A DNA stretch of 64,000 nt from Paraphysomonas bandaiensis (lineage: Eukaryota; Chrysophyceae): NCBI GenBank assembly GCA_965644295.1, contig CBFFRP010000395.1, forward strand, positions 186,001 through 250,000, given 5' to 3'. Under the pieces are notes generated by a model that was given only the letters and a program-made list of their open reading frames with translations, was not told the origin of the DNA and made no database searches. Below, in pieces: positions 10,723 to 21,880 of the stretch. Made by a program: the position numbers and the translations under genes. The stretch's first letter is position 1, and the number at the start of each line of letters is the position of its first letter.

Positions 10723-11796
10723 CTACTTAGACCCCATAGAGCCATGCTGAATAACTCCAGAACCATTCAACGGAGAGTCCTTAGCTTTCACTCTATCACT
10801 CTGTGATACATATTGTTGCTGCTGTGGATTGTGGGTAGGTCCTCCACTAACCATCTTCCGTCCAGTCACCGATCCAGCGATTGAAGTAAAAGTTTCATGA
10901 CAATTGGAAAAGAAAAGTCCAAGAGATGCGGTGGCATGCGATAGTGGCACAGCACTAGAAGGAAGAGAGTTGTTGGAAGGTACTGCGGATGGGGTGACAT
11001 CCTTAACGTCCACGTTCTGCCAAGTTGCAGGATTACCAGTACCCTTGAAGACGCCATGGGGATAGGGTGCCCCACGACTGCTATGACGCCCGGGAGGAGC
11101 AGGATAGACACTGCACGACGAAGACGAAGACGAGGAATCACCTGCATTGTCAATTTCAAGCAACATCTCTATGGTATCGTCATCAAGGGTATCCAACCGA
11201 GCTGCTTTTGGGGCTTTGGATGGTCGAGAGTAGTCTCCGTTAACGCCCTGAACTAGGTTACGTTTCAGCATATCCTTTACTTCAGACAGAGCATATGCTA
11301 ACATCTCTACTTGACTCGACAATTCAGAAACTTCTGTTTTCAAGGTTTCAAATTCTTGCGCCGAAGGTCCACTTTCACCGCATGAAATAGAGCGCTTGAT
11401 ATCACCCAATAGATCTGGTCTATCACGTTGAAACAACGGATGTTGAAATTCAAGAACTTTTACATCATCATCCTATATATATATTACATATAACAATATA
11501 TAATTAGATACATATATACTTACAGATATATATGATTTTGTATCAGATTTCACTTTATGAAAACCATAAAAATTTAATTGTCTTACAAATGATGAAAAAT
11601 TATTATGTTTAAAAAATTGTGGTATAATTTTTTCAGCAAATTCAATTGGATCAATAACAATAAATGATTTCCCTGATTGTGTCCATCTTGCTAATTTAGG
11701 ATCACATGAATTTAACATTTCAAATGTTTTTCTTAAAAAGACTGGATGTTCAGCTGATTTTTTACGTTTTCTTGGTGCTTGTGTATGAATATTCAT
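10723..11796 (-). CDS. HSF: Heat-shock transcription factor (HSF family)
   Basis: Two exons, 11524-11796 and 10723-11472, separated by a 51-nt intron (GTAAGT...TAG), giving 340 aa. Residues about 15-105 form the HSF winged-helix DNA-binding domain: HPVFLRKTFEMLN, the WTQSGKSFIVIDP strand, the recognition helix FFKHNNFSSFVRQLNFYGFHK, and after the intron FQHPLFQRDRPDLL. A heptad region follows (about 118-165, EFETLKTEVSELSSQVEML), the HR-A/B trimerisation coiled coil. The rest is Ser/Pro-rich and low complexity, with KAPKAARLD as a possible nuclear signal. Family role: binds nGAAn repeats as a trimer to induce chaperone genes. The intron sits inside the DNA-binding domain. Confidence 0.95.
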
Positions 11797-13364
11797 ATAT
11801 ATATATAGAAGTGATTATATGATATATGATTTTATAGGATTATATAATAGTGTTAATAGAGATATGGATGGACTATGTCTCTCTCTCACTCTCTCTTTCT
11901 CTCTCTTTCTCTCTCTTTCTCTCTCTCTATGTATGTATTTGTATAGCACTCATATGCTTATATGCCTGTATGTATATATATTTAAAGTACGTATTTACTA
12001 AGTTGTAGTTACACACATACTACCATACCACCATATAAATATCTGGATATGGAGTATCAGAGGAGACCTAATTTTGATAGCATTTCGAGGTATATGATTG
12101 GTTGAGATGAATGAAGTGGGCGAATAATATTCTTGAAAATTTTTTTAAACTCCATATCAAATGCTGTTGAGACCATAAAAATCACCCCTTTTTCGTTGTC
12201 TTAATCATAAAAAAATAGAATATTACCAAAAAGCCTTGTTTTTTGCCGGATATATACAGTATATTGGACATTGGATATATTCATATGAATCTTTCTGTTA
12301 CATATCAATGATAAGATAAACGATAGACGCCATTATTAGCATTTAGTAAGTGACTTATAACAGAGACAGTGTAATTGAGATGCTGAATCAGGACTCTATG
12401 ATGTTTACATGATGTGTCTGACCTTGACTGTGAGTTACATGTTACCACTATACACCTGGCACTCTATAATATGCATATATATAGGTGTAGTGTTCTTTTA
12501 AATACCCCAGTTATAATTTTGATTGTATAACTTGTTTAAATGTTACCTTGTTTCTCTAGTTGAGAGAAATCCCATCGATTAGTTTGATATCTAGTTGAGA
12601 TATGATGCAGATGAATGACATAGTTATGTTCCAATCGTACTATGTAGCGGAGATATTGACCCCAAAGAGCTTATTATATTACCAGTAGCCGTAGTCATGC
12701 ACATGTAATATTATTAAATAATTGTTTTGGGCAACAGTTTTATTTGGATGACTGTAACCGCAGTCTCTGGGATAGAATATAGAAGTGATAGACATCTTTA
12801 TGGGTTTATAGTCTATTTTTCACACTAAACGTATATACGTATATACTATCGACACATATTTTGTTTACTATTTTTATAGGCTTAAATACAAATAATTTAT
12901 TAGCAACCATTGCAACTTTATCAAGCCAGGATTAAGACTTACAGATAATATCAACTCAACAACACTAGCCGCCCGGATTAGCTTTTAAGAATCCACCATT
13001 GGTGATGGCCTACTGTTTTCTTGCACTACACTTTCACGATATTTACGGAAACTTATTCAATTATTTATTTTGCGGTCGATACTTCATGAAATGTAAGTAA
13101 GTTAATCGTTGTCTTTGCGATGGAATCTTTGTATATTGCGGATATGTCACCTTACATTTTACATGATATCTACTTGTACTAAACTAGTGTTGAGGGGAAT
13201 TTAGGGGTTGTCAGAGAGAGTACGCAGTGCTAACAATCAATGAGATTTAATGTAAAACGCTATTTGTTCTCAATTAATATTATTCAACAAACAAGTAATC
13301 ACCAACTGAGCATACTTTCCATGCTAACGCTACAGCAGTAACTGCTGCATGAAATCAACGCACA
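11797..13364. other. Intergenic, HSF upstream region and spacer
   Basis: Contains a CT-rich simple tract (11877-11929, CTCTCTTT units) just upstream of HSF, then about 1.4 kb of AT-rich sequence with no supported gene. At 13331-13350 lies an overlapping inverted motif CAGCAGTAACTGCTG. Confidence 0.5.
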
Positions 13365-14426
13365 CTAGAGCTCAAAGTACTCCTTGTTTGCCATTTTATC
13401 GGCAAATCCCCATAATTTGTTCTTGTATACGTCTTTATGAGAGTACATCTCGCTTACCTCCAAATTTCCGTCGGCACCTGTGATATGAACATAAAATGCA
13501 ATTCTACAAAAAGTCCAACCATCAAAGGCTTACCACGAGACACCTTCCTATAAAGTGGCATATCATCAGTCAAGCTGTCTTTTATTTCTTCAAGCTGTTT
13601 TTTATTTTGCGAATAATTGAAACATCTCTTGAAGTTTAGGCAGCCTGGGATGTTGAATTAAAGGGACAGAGTAAAAGTATAAAGTATATGAAGCGTACCA
13701 ACTTCAATATCAAAGCCCGAATGCAAGAAAAATTTAAGATTAGGATAGTGCTTGGAGTGAAACCACTGACCCATCTGGTCATCATCTGCGAACATAGACG
13801 TCAGGAACTTACAGCTTCACTCGTATCGCTTACAATGATAGAATTCTGGAATGGCCATCCTCAACAATTCCAGGCGGTTCACTCCCTCGGAATCAGGATC
13901 GAACACAACCATTCTACAGTTTGACAACGCAAGAACCTTTCTCACCTCAGCAACTGTGTTTATCGCACCATCCATCTCTGTCACTTGCAAACCAAGTTTC
14001 GCAGCAGAGAGGAGACTGACATGCTGTGATGCATAAATTCAGTACTGTGAATGCATAGATTGTCAGAAACAATACCTTCACTTTATTATCGTGCATCCAA
14101 TTAAGAATTGGTATACCAGGGGAAAAGCCATAATCTAATAGTGCTTGCGCATGACCATCCACATGTTCCTATTCATACATATTCAGACTGAATCATATTT
14201 CCGTACAGTGTGTTTACATTGAATTCATGTGCACTCCATTTAACATTCTTATCAGTATAACGAACTGCTTCACGATGAGGTAAATCTTTTACAGCAGTAT
14301 CTAGTTTCGATACTAAAGTGGAAGCTTGTCGGCAGTTCCCTATACATAGATATGTGTCAGTGGATCATATAATAATAATATATGTATTATACTTCGGCCA
14401 AGAGAACATAAAATCATTCGTTGCAT
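13365..14426 (-). CDS. Short mitochondrial acyl-CoA-synthetase-like (AMP-binding fold, N-terminal part only) protein
   Basis: Seven exons assemble in frame to 249 aa: 14393-14426, 14218-14339, 14076-14168, 13834-14023, 13699-13785, 13534-13644, 13365-13477. The six introns are 48-56 nt, all GT-AG. The N-terminus (MQRMILCSLGRRNCRQAS) is basic and Ser/Leu-rich, a plausible mitochondrial presequence. Residues about 22-150 resemble the first subdomain of AMP-forming acyl-CoA synthetases (LPHREAVRY, HAQALLDYGFSPGIPI, HVSLLSAAKLGLQVTEMD, then an LPEL-like segment and FFLHSGFD). The ATP/AMP motif (TSGTTG-type), the adenylate-binding region and the C-terminal lid are absent, and the frame ends at a clean stop. 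It is therefore probably not an active ligase. It is read divergently from the TCA enzyme at 15162. Family assignment is by eye. Confidence 0.7.
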
Positions 14427-15161
14427 TGTATCTCTCTATAAAAATGTTCTTAATGCAGGAACTATGCTTACAATCTATGTTACTTAATAATATAACCCTT
14501 TGAACAACCAGTATATGTGCACAGTAATGTATGATGTTAACAGAGGTGCATATATACAGCAGCAGTAGATGCATGTTACATGGCTATACCATATATACAG
14601 CAATCACCTACAGCCTACAGCAGTATATGAGACAGCGTAATACAGTAGGGAGTACAGTAGAAGTATATTTTTATTGTACACAAATCCAGAAATAAATAAA
14701 AAAAATGGGAAAGTAAAAATTACATTATAAAAAAAGTTCCATTCACATAAAAATTATATAATATAGACCAAAAACTGTTACCTAAAAACCTACGATATTA
14801 CCAAGAAAATTATACCCCAAACCAACTTTTGATTTTTGGCCAATTAATTCACTGCTCTGTCTCTTCAAGATACACTCTGGAACTTTTTGTATAGCCAAAA
14901 AGCCCAAAAAAAACAATTGTATATTATCTGCTATATGGTATATATATATATGTGTACATTTATATATAAAAAAAACACTCAATGATTTTTTTGGTCTAAA
15001 ATTGTTCTTTGATGAAGAAGAAGTATGTCAAGACCTGAAAAATCATTAAAATGTGTGGGTTTAGATGCATCATATATACATACACTTACAAGAAGTAGAG
15101 TATCATCATTCTATTAACATTAACGTACTATTAGTTCTTATATACTATTATACATTCTATT
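14427..15161. promoter_or_regulatory. Divergent intergenic region (ACS-like / succinyl-CoA ligase)
   Basis: 0.73-kb head-to-head spacer. It holds ACAGCAG motifs (about 14556-14566 and 14620-14632), several TACAGTA words (14640-14660) and an A/T-rich block at 14690-14980. No gene supported. Inferred bidirectional promoter for two mitochondrial proteins. Confidence 0.45.
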
Positions 15162-16190
15162 ATGACAAGTCAACTAAGAAATCGTTTTACTCATAATATG
15201 ATGAAAACAATATTTCAACAATCTAATCGATCATTATCTGCTACTGCTAATGTATGGGTTGATAAGAATACGAAGGTTATATGTCAAGGATTTACTGGTA
15301 AACAAGGAACATTTCATTCGGAACAAGCTATTGCATATGGTACTCAAATGGTGGGTGGAGTAACCCCTAAAAAAGGTGGAACAACTCATCTTGGTCTACC
15401 AGTGTTTAATACTGTAGCGGAAGCTGTGGATAGTGTCAAACCTGATGCAACTGTCATTTACGTACCACCAAAATTTGCTGCTGATGCTATTATTGATGCT
15501 GTGAAGAATGAAATAGCTCTTATTGTGTGTATTACTGAGGGAATACCCCAACAAGACATGGTCAAGGTTTGGATTGGATTTTATGTAAAGTTTTATCGTC
15601 ACTAGTTTTTTCTGCAGGTGAAGTGGCATCTTAACCAGCAAACTGCCAGTAGACTCATTGGTCCTAACTGCCCTGGCATTATCAAGCCAGAGGAATGTAA
15701 GATTGGCATTATGCCAGGGTATATCCATAAAAAGGGAAAGATTGGAGTCGTCAGTAGATCTGGCACCCTCACATACGAGGCTGTTTCCCAGACTACCGAG
15801 GTCGGTCTCGGTCAGAGCACATGCGTCGGTATTGGAGGTGATCCTTTTAATGGAACCAATTTCATAGACTGTTTGGAGCGATTCACACACGACCCTGAGA
15901 CTGAGGGTATCATCATGATTGGGGAGATCGGTGGAAGCGCTGAGGAGGACGCAGCAGAGTGGCTTAAGGAGTATGGCGACCCCAGCAAGCCTGTTGTTGG
16001 ATTCATCGCTGGAACTACAGCCCCTCCCGGGCGCCGTATGGGACATGCTGGTGCTATTGTCTCTGGAGGCAAGGGAACGGCTGCTGCTAAATTCTCTGCA
16101 TTGAACGATGCCGGCGTCCACATTTCTAGATCCCCCGCTGATTTGGGAGTCACTATGCTGAAAGCAATGCAAGATGCCGGTAAGGCTTAA
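15162..16190 (+). CDS. SUCLG1: Succinyl-CoA ligase alpha subunit
   Basis: Exons 15162-15566 and 15618-16190 (51-nt intron) give 325 aa, the usual length. The enzyme interconverts succinyl-CoA and succinate with substrate-level NTP formation in the mitochondrial TCA cycle. The leader ([20 protein letters not shown]) is basic and typical for mitochondria. Visible motifs: [21 protein letters not shown] CoA-binding start (here [15 protein letters not shown]), [19 protein letters not shown]-type strand, [19 protein letters not shown], and the phospho-histidine loop [16 protein letters not shown] near residue 285. All catalytic elements are intact. The beta subunit is not in the window. Confidence 0.97.
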
Positions 16191-16831
16191 GTGGCCCGGA
16201 TTGTAGACGATGGTGTTTGTCATATATAGGATTTGTTAGGGGGTTTCGTTATGTACTCACTGTTTAAATTTATTAACAAAATGAGTGCTTTTATAAACGT
16301 GGTATATTTAGAATTTTAAACCAACAACAAAGTATTAGAATTCTAAATCAACTACAACTTGAAGTTACGAATGCATACGTAGCAGATCAAATAAATCGAG
16401 GGCTCGCCCTCTCCTCTCCCCTCGTGTTTTTTCGTCTTGCTTCACCTACATACTACATACCATGCCCATTAAAGGTACAAAAGACAGCGAAATTCGTGTT
16501 ATATTTATGTTATGCGCGTACTTAGTACTATGCTCTCTTCAAGTGTCTCGTCGTTAGCGTGGTATTGTACTAATCCGCCTCATAACTACATTGTAAGAAA
16601 GACATGTGGAGACGCTGAAAACAGGAACACTATTTGATTGAAAGGTATAAGCGGAGAAATCCTACACGCAAAATAGAATATCTTCATTCGTGAAAATATA
16701 AAAGCAAGAGACTAGTTTAAATACAACTGTGTTACTTTTCTTATTGATACCTACCAGAAGATGCACGGACATCAACAGTGCACAACATAATAATCAAGAT
16801 TTCTTGCGAACTACCATATAAGTCAACACTG
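16191..16831. other. Convergent intergenic region, no gene seen
   Basis: Tail-to-tail spacer between succinyl-CoA ligase (+) and the syntaxin (-). It should hold both polyadenylation regions. No ORF, RNA gene or repeat stands out. Confidence 0.5.
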
Positions 16832-17917
16832 CTACTTCTTGCTCGATGTATTCTTGAGCACAAGCACTCCAAGCATTATTGCAATGAGAAATACAAGCAC
16901 TATAATACAACGCATGGGAAGAGCAGATTTCTGGTAATTCTCTGCCTTCTCTAGTTGTACGATGCCTTCTTTGGTGTGCTCCAGTACCTGCTCCATGTTA
17001 TAGTCAATCCTGTCAAGAATTGTTCCCTGATCAATGACAAGTACGGCAAGTTCCTTAAAAATTTGGGCCAGCTCTTCGATAGACTTTGCAATACGGGTAA
17101 TTTCTTCATCGCGCTGATTTACAAGATCCTCCGTGTCTTCCAGGATCTGCATCTGCGCCGTAGTGAAACCCGTGTCCACCTCAGCCAGGCCAGACTTCTT
17201 CTCATTAGAAAGAAAATCAAACGCTTGAGCACCACTGCCTGACTTCTGAGCCTGAAGTCTGGAGAGGTATTCCTGTGATAACCGTTATGACACATATCAA
17301 TAGACAACAAAACTACCTTCTGACTGCCTCTGAAGGACATGCTAAGGCCTTGAAGTTTTTTGGCCATAGAACGCTGCATGTTTGCACGAACCGTAAGTTC
17401 CTGCTGAGATATGTTGGCTTCATCTCCTTGGCTGCCAAATCTCTTGAGTAGTCCCTCTGCATGTCTGAAAATATCTGTAATATCCTGGGTTAGAATATCA
17501 ATTTCGCGCTCTTGGACGACTTCATCAGTTTCAAAATTGACCATTAATCGTTTTGTATGTAATGCACCCAACTCCCTCACTATATCATGAAATATTACTA
17601 AAATAATTAATATAATTTATAAATATATACTTTTGCTTTGAATTCTTGCAATATCAGCTTCAGCTTGCTCAATACTATCTACCCATAGAGGAGGTAGTGT
17701 ATCTTTGGCAGATTTCCAATTGCTATGATCTGGTCCCTATATATATATAAATATTATTTTATAAATATCATTTAATTATATATATAATTACTATATTTCT
17801 TACCAATAAACCACTATCTGATGACTCCTCTTTACCATCATATGAACGTATGGTACGATTAGCTTTTGCTGCATTTCTAATTTCCACAAAACGACGTGTT
17901 AAATTACGTGTTGTCAT
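16832..17917 (-). CDS. STX16: Qa-SNARE, syntaxin-16/Tlg2/SYP4 type
   Basis: Four exons (17804-17917, 17631-17736, 17317-17579, 16832-17272) with introns of 67, 51 and 44 nt give 307 aa. The start MTTRNLTRRFVEIRNAAKAN resembles the N-peptide region of syntaxin-16 family members that binds Vps45. An N-terminal helical (Habc-like) region follows. The SNARE motif (about 215-275) contains the zero-layer glutamine in VLVIDQGTILDRIDYNM. A C-terminal anchor (CIIVLVFLIAIMLGVLVL) ends in a short basic tail, the tail-anchored topology. Family role: fusion of endosome-derived vesicles with the trans-Golgi. Subfamily call is by pattern. Confidence 0.9.
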
Positions 17918-18391
17918 AGTATATTATATATGTAGTTTATTAGTATATTGGGGCTTGTAATGTGACTGATGTATGATGTGTATTAATCCTATAGTGGTAT
18001 ATCTGATATGGTTGCTTGAGATATGTGTGTATATGATATATGCCTGATAACATACACACACATGCATAGCTACCTACCTACAGTACCTACCTATACATAC
18101 AGCTGTACATAATAACCATCTCTACAGTCATATGGATGTACATATACAAACCATCGCTATATTGTACTCACCAGCAGCAGGTGTGTTGTACGTTTATATA
18201 CATATGTCACTGTACATATACATACACCACATTCACACATTCATTAATATTATCCAATCAAATCAATATAATCTATATTTATAGGTTACGAACGACCAAT
18301 GTGTGTGGAACACACATACACACTCCTTAATAGGAATTTTAACGTACATTACACAGTAAATTATTAAACACCAAAATCTACATATGAAGCA
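17918..18391. promoter_or_regulatory. Divergent intergenic region (syntaxin / MetRS)
   Basis: 0.47-kb head-to-head spacer with TATA-rich runs, CTACAGTACC (about 18080), ACAGCTGTAC (18100) and CACATACACA words. No gene supported. Confidence 0.4.
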
Positions 18392-20005
18392 ATGAAGTTC
18401 ATAAAATCAAGTATTATTCATAGAAGGAGTTTCATTACATATCGCTTATGTTCTACTCAACGCCCTTTTTACATATCTACACCTATATTTTATGTTAATG
18501 GGGATCCTCATTTAGGTCATGCATACACACTAGTTATAGCAGATTCTATTGCTAGATTTATGAGACAATGTCAATATGATGTTTTCTTTTTAACTGGTAC
18601 AGATGAATATGGACAAAAAGTAGAACAATCTGCTGATAATGAGGGAAAAACTCCAACACAATTTACTGATGAAAAATCAAATCTTTTTAAAAATCTCACT
18701 GTATCTCTTAATTGTTCTCACAATGACTTTATTCGTACAACAGAAGATAGACACAGAAATACGGTCGAACGAATTTGGGACAATCTTCATAACAAGAATG
18801 GTATATACTTCGGTGCCTATGAAGGATGGTATGCAGTTCGCGATGAGGCATTTTATAGTGATGATGAACTAGTGAATGGTAAAGCACCGACGGGTGCTGA
18901 TGTCGAGTGGGTCAAGGAAGACAGCTTCTTTTTTCGACTTTCTGATTGGGCGTCCACACTTCAGTCTTATTATAAGGAAAATCCTTATTTTGTCCTGCCA
19001 AGTGGGAGGATGAGTGAAATGATGAATGCCATGTCGTTGAACGGCGGACTCCAAGATCTTTCTATTTCCCGAACTAGTTTTAAGTGGGGCATTCCTGTGC
19101 CACCATCTGCACGTGCGATAGCTGGAAGCAATGACCATGTTGTATACGTATGGCTGGATGCTCTTAGCAACTACCTTAGCGCTCTTGGCTACCTCCGACC
19201 TGAGGATCCTCAGCATGGTCGCATGGGACAATATTGGCCCGCTGATGTGCATGTTATTGGCAAAGATATACTCCGCTTTCATGCTATCATATGGCCGGCA
19301 GTTGTGTTGGCTCTTGGGCTGCAACCCCCTCGAACAGTCCTAGCACATGGATGGTGGACAATGGACGGGGAAAAGATGTCCAAATCGCTGGGAAATGTGA
19401 TTGATCCATTTGATTTACTAAGCACATATGGTGAGGATCGCCTCCGCTTTTTTCTTCTTGCTGAGACTCCAGTGGGTAGTGACGGGGACTTTACAATGGA
19501 CGCGTTCGTGCGGCGGGTAAACAACTGTCTCGGTGACGATATCGGAAACCTTGTCCAGCGCGTGCTTACTATGGTAAAAAAGAACTGTAACAGCGAGGTT
19601 CCTGAACCTGGGGTATTATTGGAGAGAGACGAAGATCTTCTCCGCCTTGCAGAAACTGCATTGGAAGAGTGCAAGGAATGCATGCGCACCTATAATACAC
19701 ATGGTATGGTGGAGGCCATCATGCGGGTACCCAGGGCAGGAAATAGATATGTTAATGCGGAAGCACCATGGGTTCTCCGCAAAACCGACGAGCAAAGAAT
19801 GAAGACAGTGCTTTACGTAATGGTGGAGCTAATTCGGAGAATTGGAGTGCTGTTAGAGCCCATTATACCAAACTCTAGCTCCAAAATATTGGATCAGGTA
19901 GGTGCTGCTTCTGACATGCGAACATTCAGCTCGCTTGCCGGAAGATTAGCTCCAGGCACGCTCCTCCCCTCGCCCAGCCCAGTGTTCCCTAAGATAGAAA
20001 AGTAG
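18392..20005 (+). CDS. MARS2: Methionyl-tRNA synthetase, organellar type
   Basis: Single exon, 537 aa. Charges tRNA-Met with methionine. A short Arg/Ser-rich leader (MKFIKSSIIHRRSFITYRLCSTQ) suggests mitochondrial (possibly also plastid) import. Class I signature motifs: PHLGHAYT (HIGH, about residue 39-46) and KMSKS in DGEKMSKSLGNVIDP (about 330). FLTGTDEYGQK, YEGWYAVRDEAFY, HVVYVWLDALSNYL and HVIGKDILRFHAIIWPA are the usual catalytic-core segments. Without the zinc-finger knuckle cysteines of cytosolic forms it resembles the bacterial/organellar one-domain type. It lacks a C-terminal tRNA-binding appendix, as expected for mitochondrial enzymes. Intact. Confidence 0.96.
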   Translation: MKFIKSSIIHRRSFITYRLCSTQRPFYISTPIFYVNGDPHLGHAYTLVIADSIARFMRQCQYDVFFLTGTDEYGQKVEQSADNEGKTPTQFTDEKSNLFKNLTVSLNCSHNDFIRTTEDRHRNTVERIWDNLHNKNGIYFGAYEGWYAVRDEAFYSDDELVNGKAPTGADVEWVKEDSFFFRLSDWASTLQSYYKENPYFVLPSGRMSEMMNAMSLNGGLQDLSISRTSFKWGIPVPPSARAIAGSNDHVVYVWLDALSNYLSALGYLRPEDPQHGRMGQYWPADVHVIGKDILRFHAIIWPAVVLALGLQPPRTVLAHGWWTMDGEKMSKSLGNVIDPFDLLSTYGEDRLRFFLLAETPVGSDGDFTMDAFVRRVNNCLGDDIGNLVQRVLTMVKKNCNSEVPEPGVLLERDEDLLRLAETALEECKECMRTYNTHGMVEAIMRVPRAGNRYVNAEAPWVLRKTDEQRMKTVLYVMVELIRRIGVLLEPIIPNSSSKILDQVGAASDMRTFSSLAGRLAPGTLLPSPSPVFPKIEK

Positions 20006-20462
20006 ACGAAGTAGTTGAGATACTGACTTTTTTACTAGTAGTGTTTTCTATAAAGTGTATGAAGGAAAGAATTATATCGAATTATGGTTTACTATTTACT
20101 AGATCACAAAAACTACCAGCAGTACTACACAGGTTGCACTATGCACTAGAAGTGAATCTACGGCTCTATTCTTCCTACAACGCTAAATAATTCTACTAAC
20201 TAGAATTGTTCTAGAATAATGTCAAATAGCTCTAAATAATTACCATATGACCCACGTATTCCTTTATATTAGTAGGAGGGTGAAGCAGCGTAGAACTGCT
20301 GGAACCTGTGAATATTTCAGGTCGCAAGTGTGGTGGAAGAGGAAAAGCGGGAGTGTGATGGGCTTCAGAAATTAACCTTACGTATTATATCTGACTTAGC
20401 AAAACATATTGGTAATTAAGGGCGAGCTCTGCACTAGTACACTCTCGGAAAGGGGAAAATAT
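20006..20462. other. Convergent intergenic region, no gene seen
   Basis: Tail-to-tail spacer between MetRS and the Vma12-like gene; only short open frames. Confidence 0.5.
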
Positions 20463-21251
20463 CTACGATGTAATTTTCATATCAGTTTTCTTCCCAGAGT
20501 TGCTCGAATACGTCTCCATCTTAGTTGCTCTGATTATATACAAAATCATTTCTATCACAAACATAACAATAGATCCCGCCAGTCCAAGCATGAGACACTG
20601 AATGTGGTATTAGCAAGACGGAAACGGATGAGGTGCGAAATATATACCTGGATCTGAGAATATCCCAACTTCGTTCCGCCATAGTAGCATACTCCGAACA
20701 TCGCAAAGAGTGTAACAATCATATTACTACTAACTGCCATTTGGTATTTCGCGGATTTTAAAGACGCCGAAATGCTGTCGCTTTCCGAAGGTGGCCTAAA
20801 AATAAAAATTATTTTCGTCCAAATTACATGTATAGCGAATACGTACCTATCACTGCCATGAATCATTTGGTTATACTCTCTCGTTTGTTGTCGCATGGTC
20901 AAGTATTCACGACGTTTTTTAACTTCTTCAGACACCTATATATTATATTACAACAACATATCTGTCAATCATATAACCATGTCTGACCTCATGTGATGGT
21001 GGTTTTAACATAGGAAAATGTAATACACGTTGTTGTCCTTTTATAAATGAATGTAATATACGTCCTTTTCCTTCATGTTTTAAATATTTACTTAAAAGTT
21101 TAAGTGAATCTATAGATATGGATTTATTATCATAATCCTTTTGAAGGATTGTCATCTCAGTGGCGTTATAAAGATGAACATCATTATCTTTATATTCCAT
21201 AGCAGTTTGTAATAGATTTAATAAAGATGTTGTAGCAATAATTTCAGCCAT
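20463..21251 (-). CDS. V-ATPase assembly factor, Vma12/TMEM199-like
   Basis: Four exons (20988-21251, 20847-20935, 20648-20795, 20463-20597) with introns of 52, 51 and 50 nt give 211 aa. The middle region EEVKKRREYLTMRQQTREYNQM matches the characteristic 'R-x-x-L..EYxRM' segment before the membrane part of Vma12/Vph2/TMEM199. Two transmembrane segments follow, separated by a tight turn: MIVTLFAMFGVCYYGGTKLG and CLMLGLAGSIVMFVIEMILYII, with the conserved second-helix glutamate. A charged cytosolic tail ends the protein. Family role: ER-resident chaperone that helps assemble the V0 sector of the vacuolar proton pump. Head-to-head with the myosin gene. Family call by motif and topology. Confidence 0.8.
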
Positions 21252-21880
21252 TATTTAATATATATATAGAGAGAGATTGTTTGATTATGCTAATTCTATA
21301 GTTATGTTGTGTTAAAGTAATCTATATATATATATATATAGAGGAGATACATGTACACAGTAGACTGTGATTGTTATCATATGGCATTCTGTGTACTGTG
21401 GTATAAATAACAATATAAGGAGCATAAAATCCTATATTTTCATAAAATACTCTAGAATATAGTCCATGTAAATAATCTAAACACTTCGTACACAGCACAT
21501 TTGCTCCAAATTTTCTTGTCCACATAATTTACGAAGTGGATACTGTATATATCGCACTGTACCAAAGAAGCTGAAAACACAAAAGCCAGGTTTTTTAATA
21601 CTATAAAATAGGGAGTATTGGAACTACAGTATATACAAAAATGAGTATATCATTCAAAATACGGATATTTTCGTATCAATAGATACTCTATACATACAAG
21701 TACATACACATGCATAGTGTAGTACGAGTGTGTATGTCTGTGATCGTGATCTAGATGGTCTTGCAATACATATACACAGTCCTCATTACCATTAACATAT
21801 AGCTATATCTATATCTACAACCTTATCTGATTATAATTCTATTATTCTATCATTCTATTATAGTCTAATACAATAAATTA
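21252..21880. promoter_or_regulatory. Divergent intergenic region (Vma12-like / myosin)
   Basis: 0.63-kb head-to-head spacer with a TATATA run at 21321-21340, GTACACAGTAGACTGTG (21353-21369) and AT-rich sequence up to the myosin start. No gene supported. Confidence 0.4.

Noticed and set aside
15396-16223. 275-codon minus-strand frame opposite succinyl-CoA ligase alpha
   Set aside because: Antisense shadow of a strongly conserved gene; the predicted protein has no domain and its length follows from codon bias.
12200-21600. Shared 'AAAAGCC..GTTTTTT' words in several spacers as a promoter element
   Set aside because: Matches are short, AT-rich and loosely aligned; likely background.
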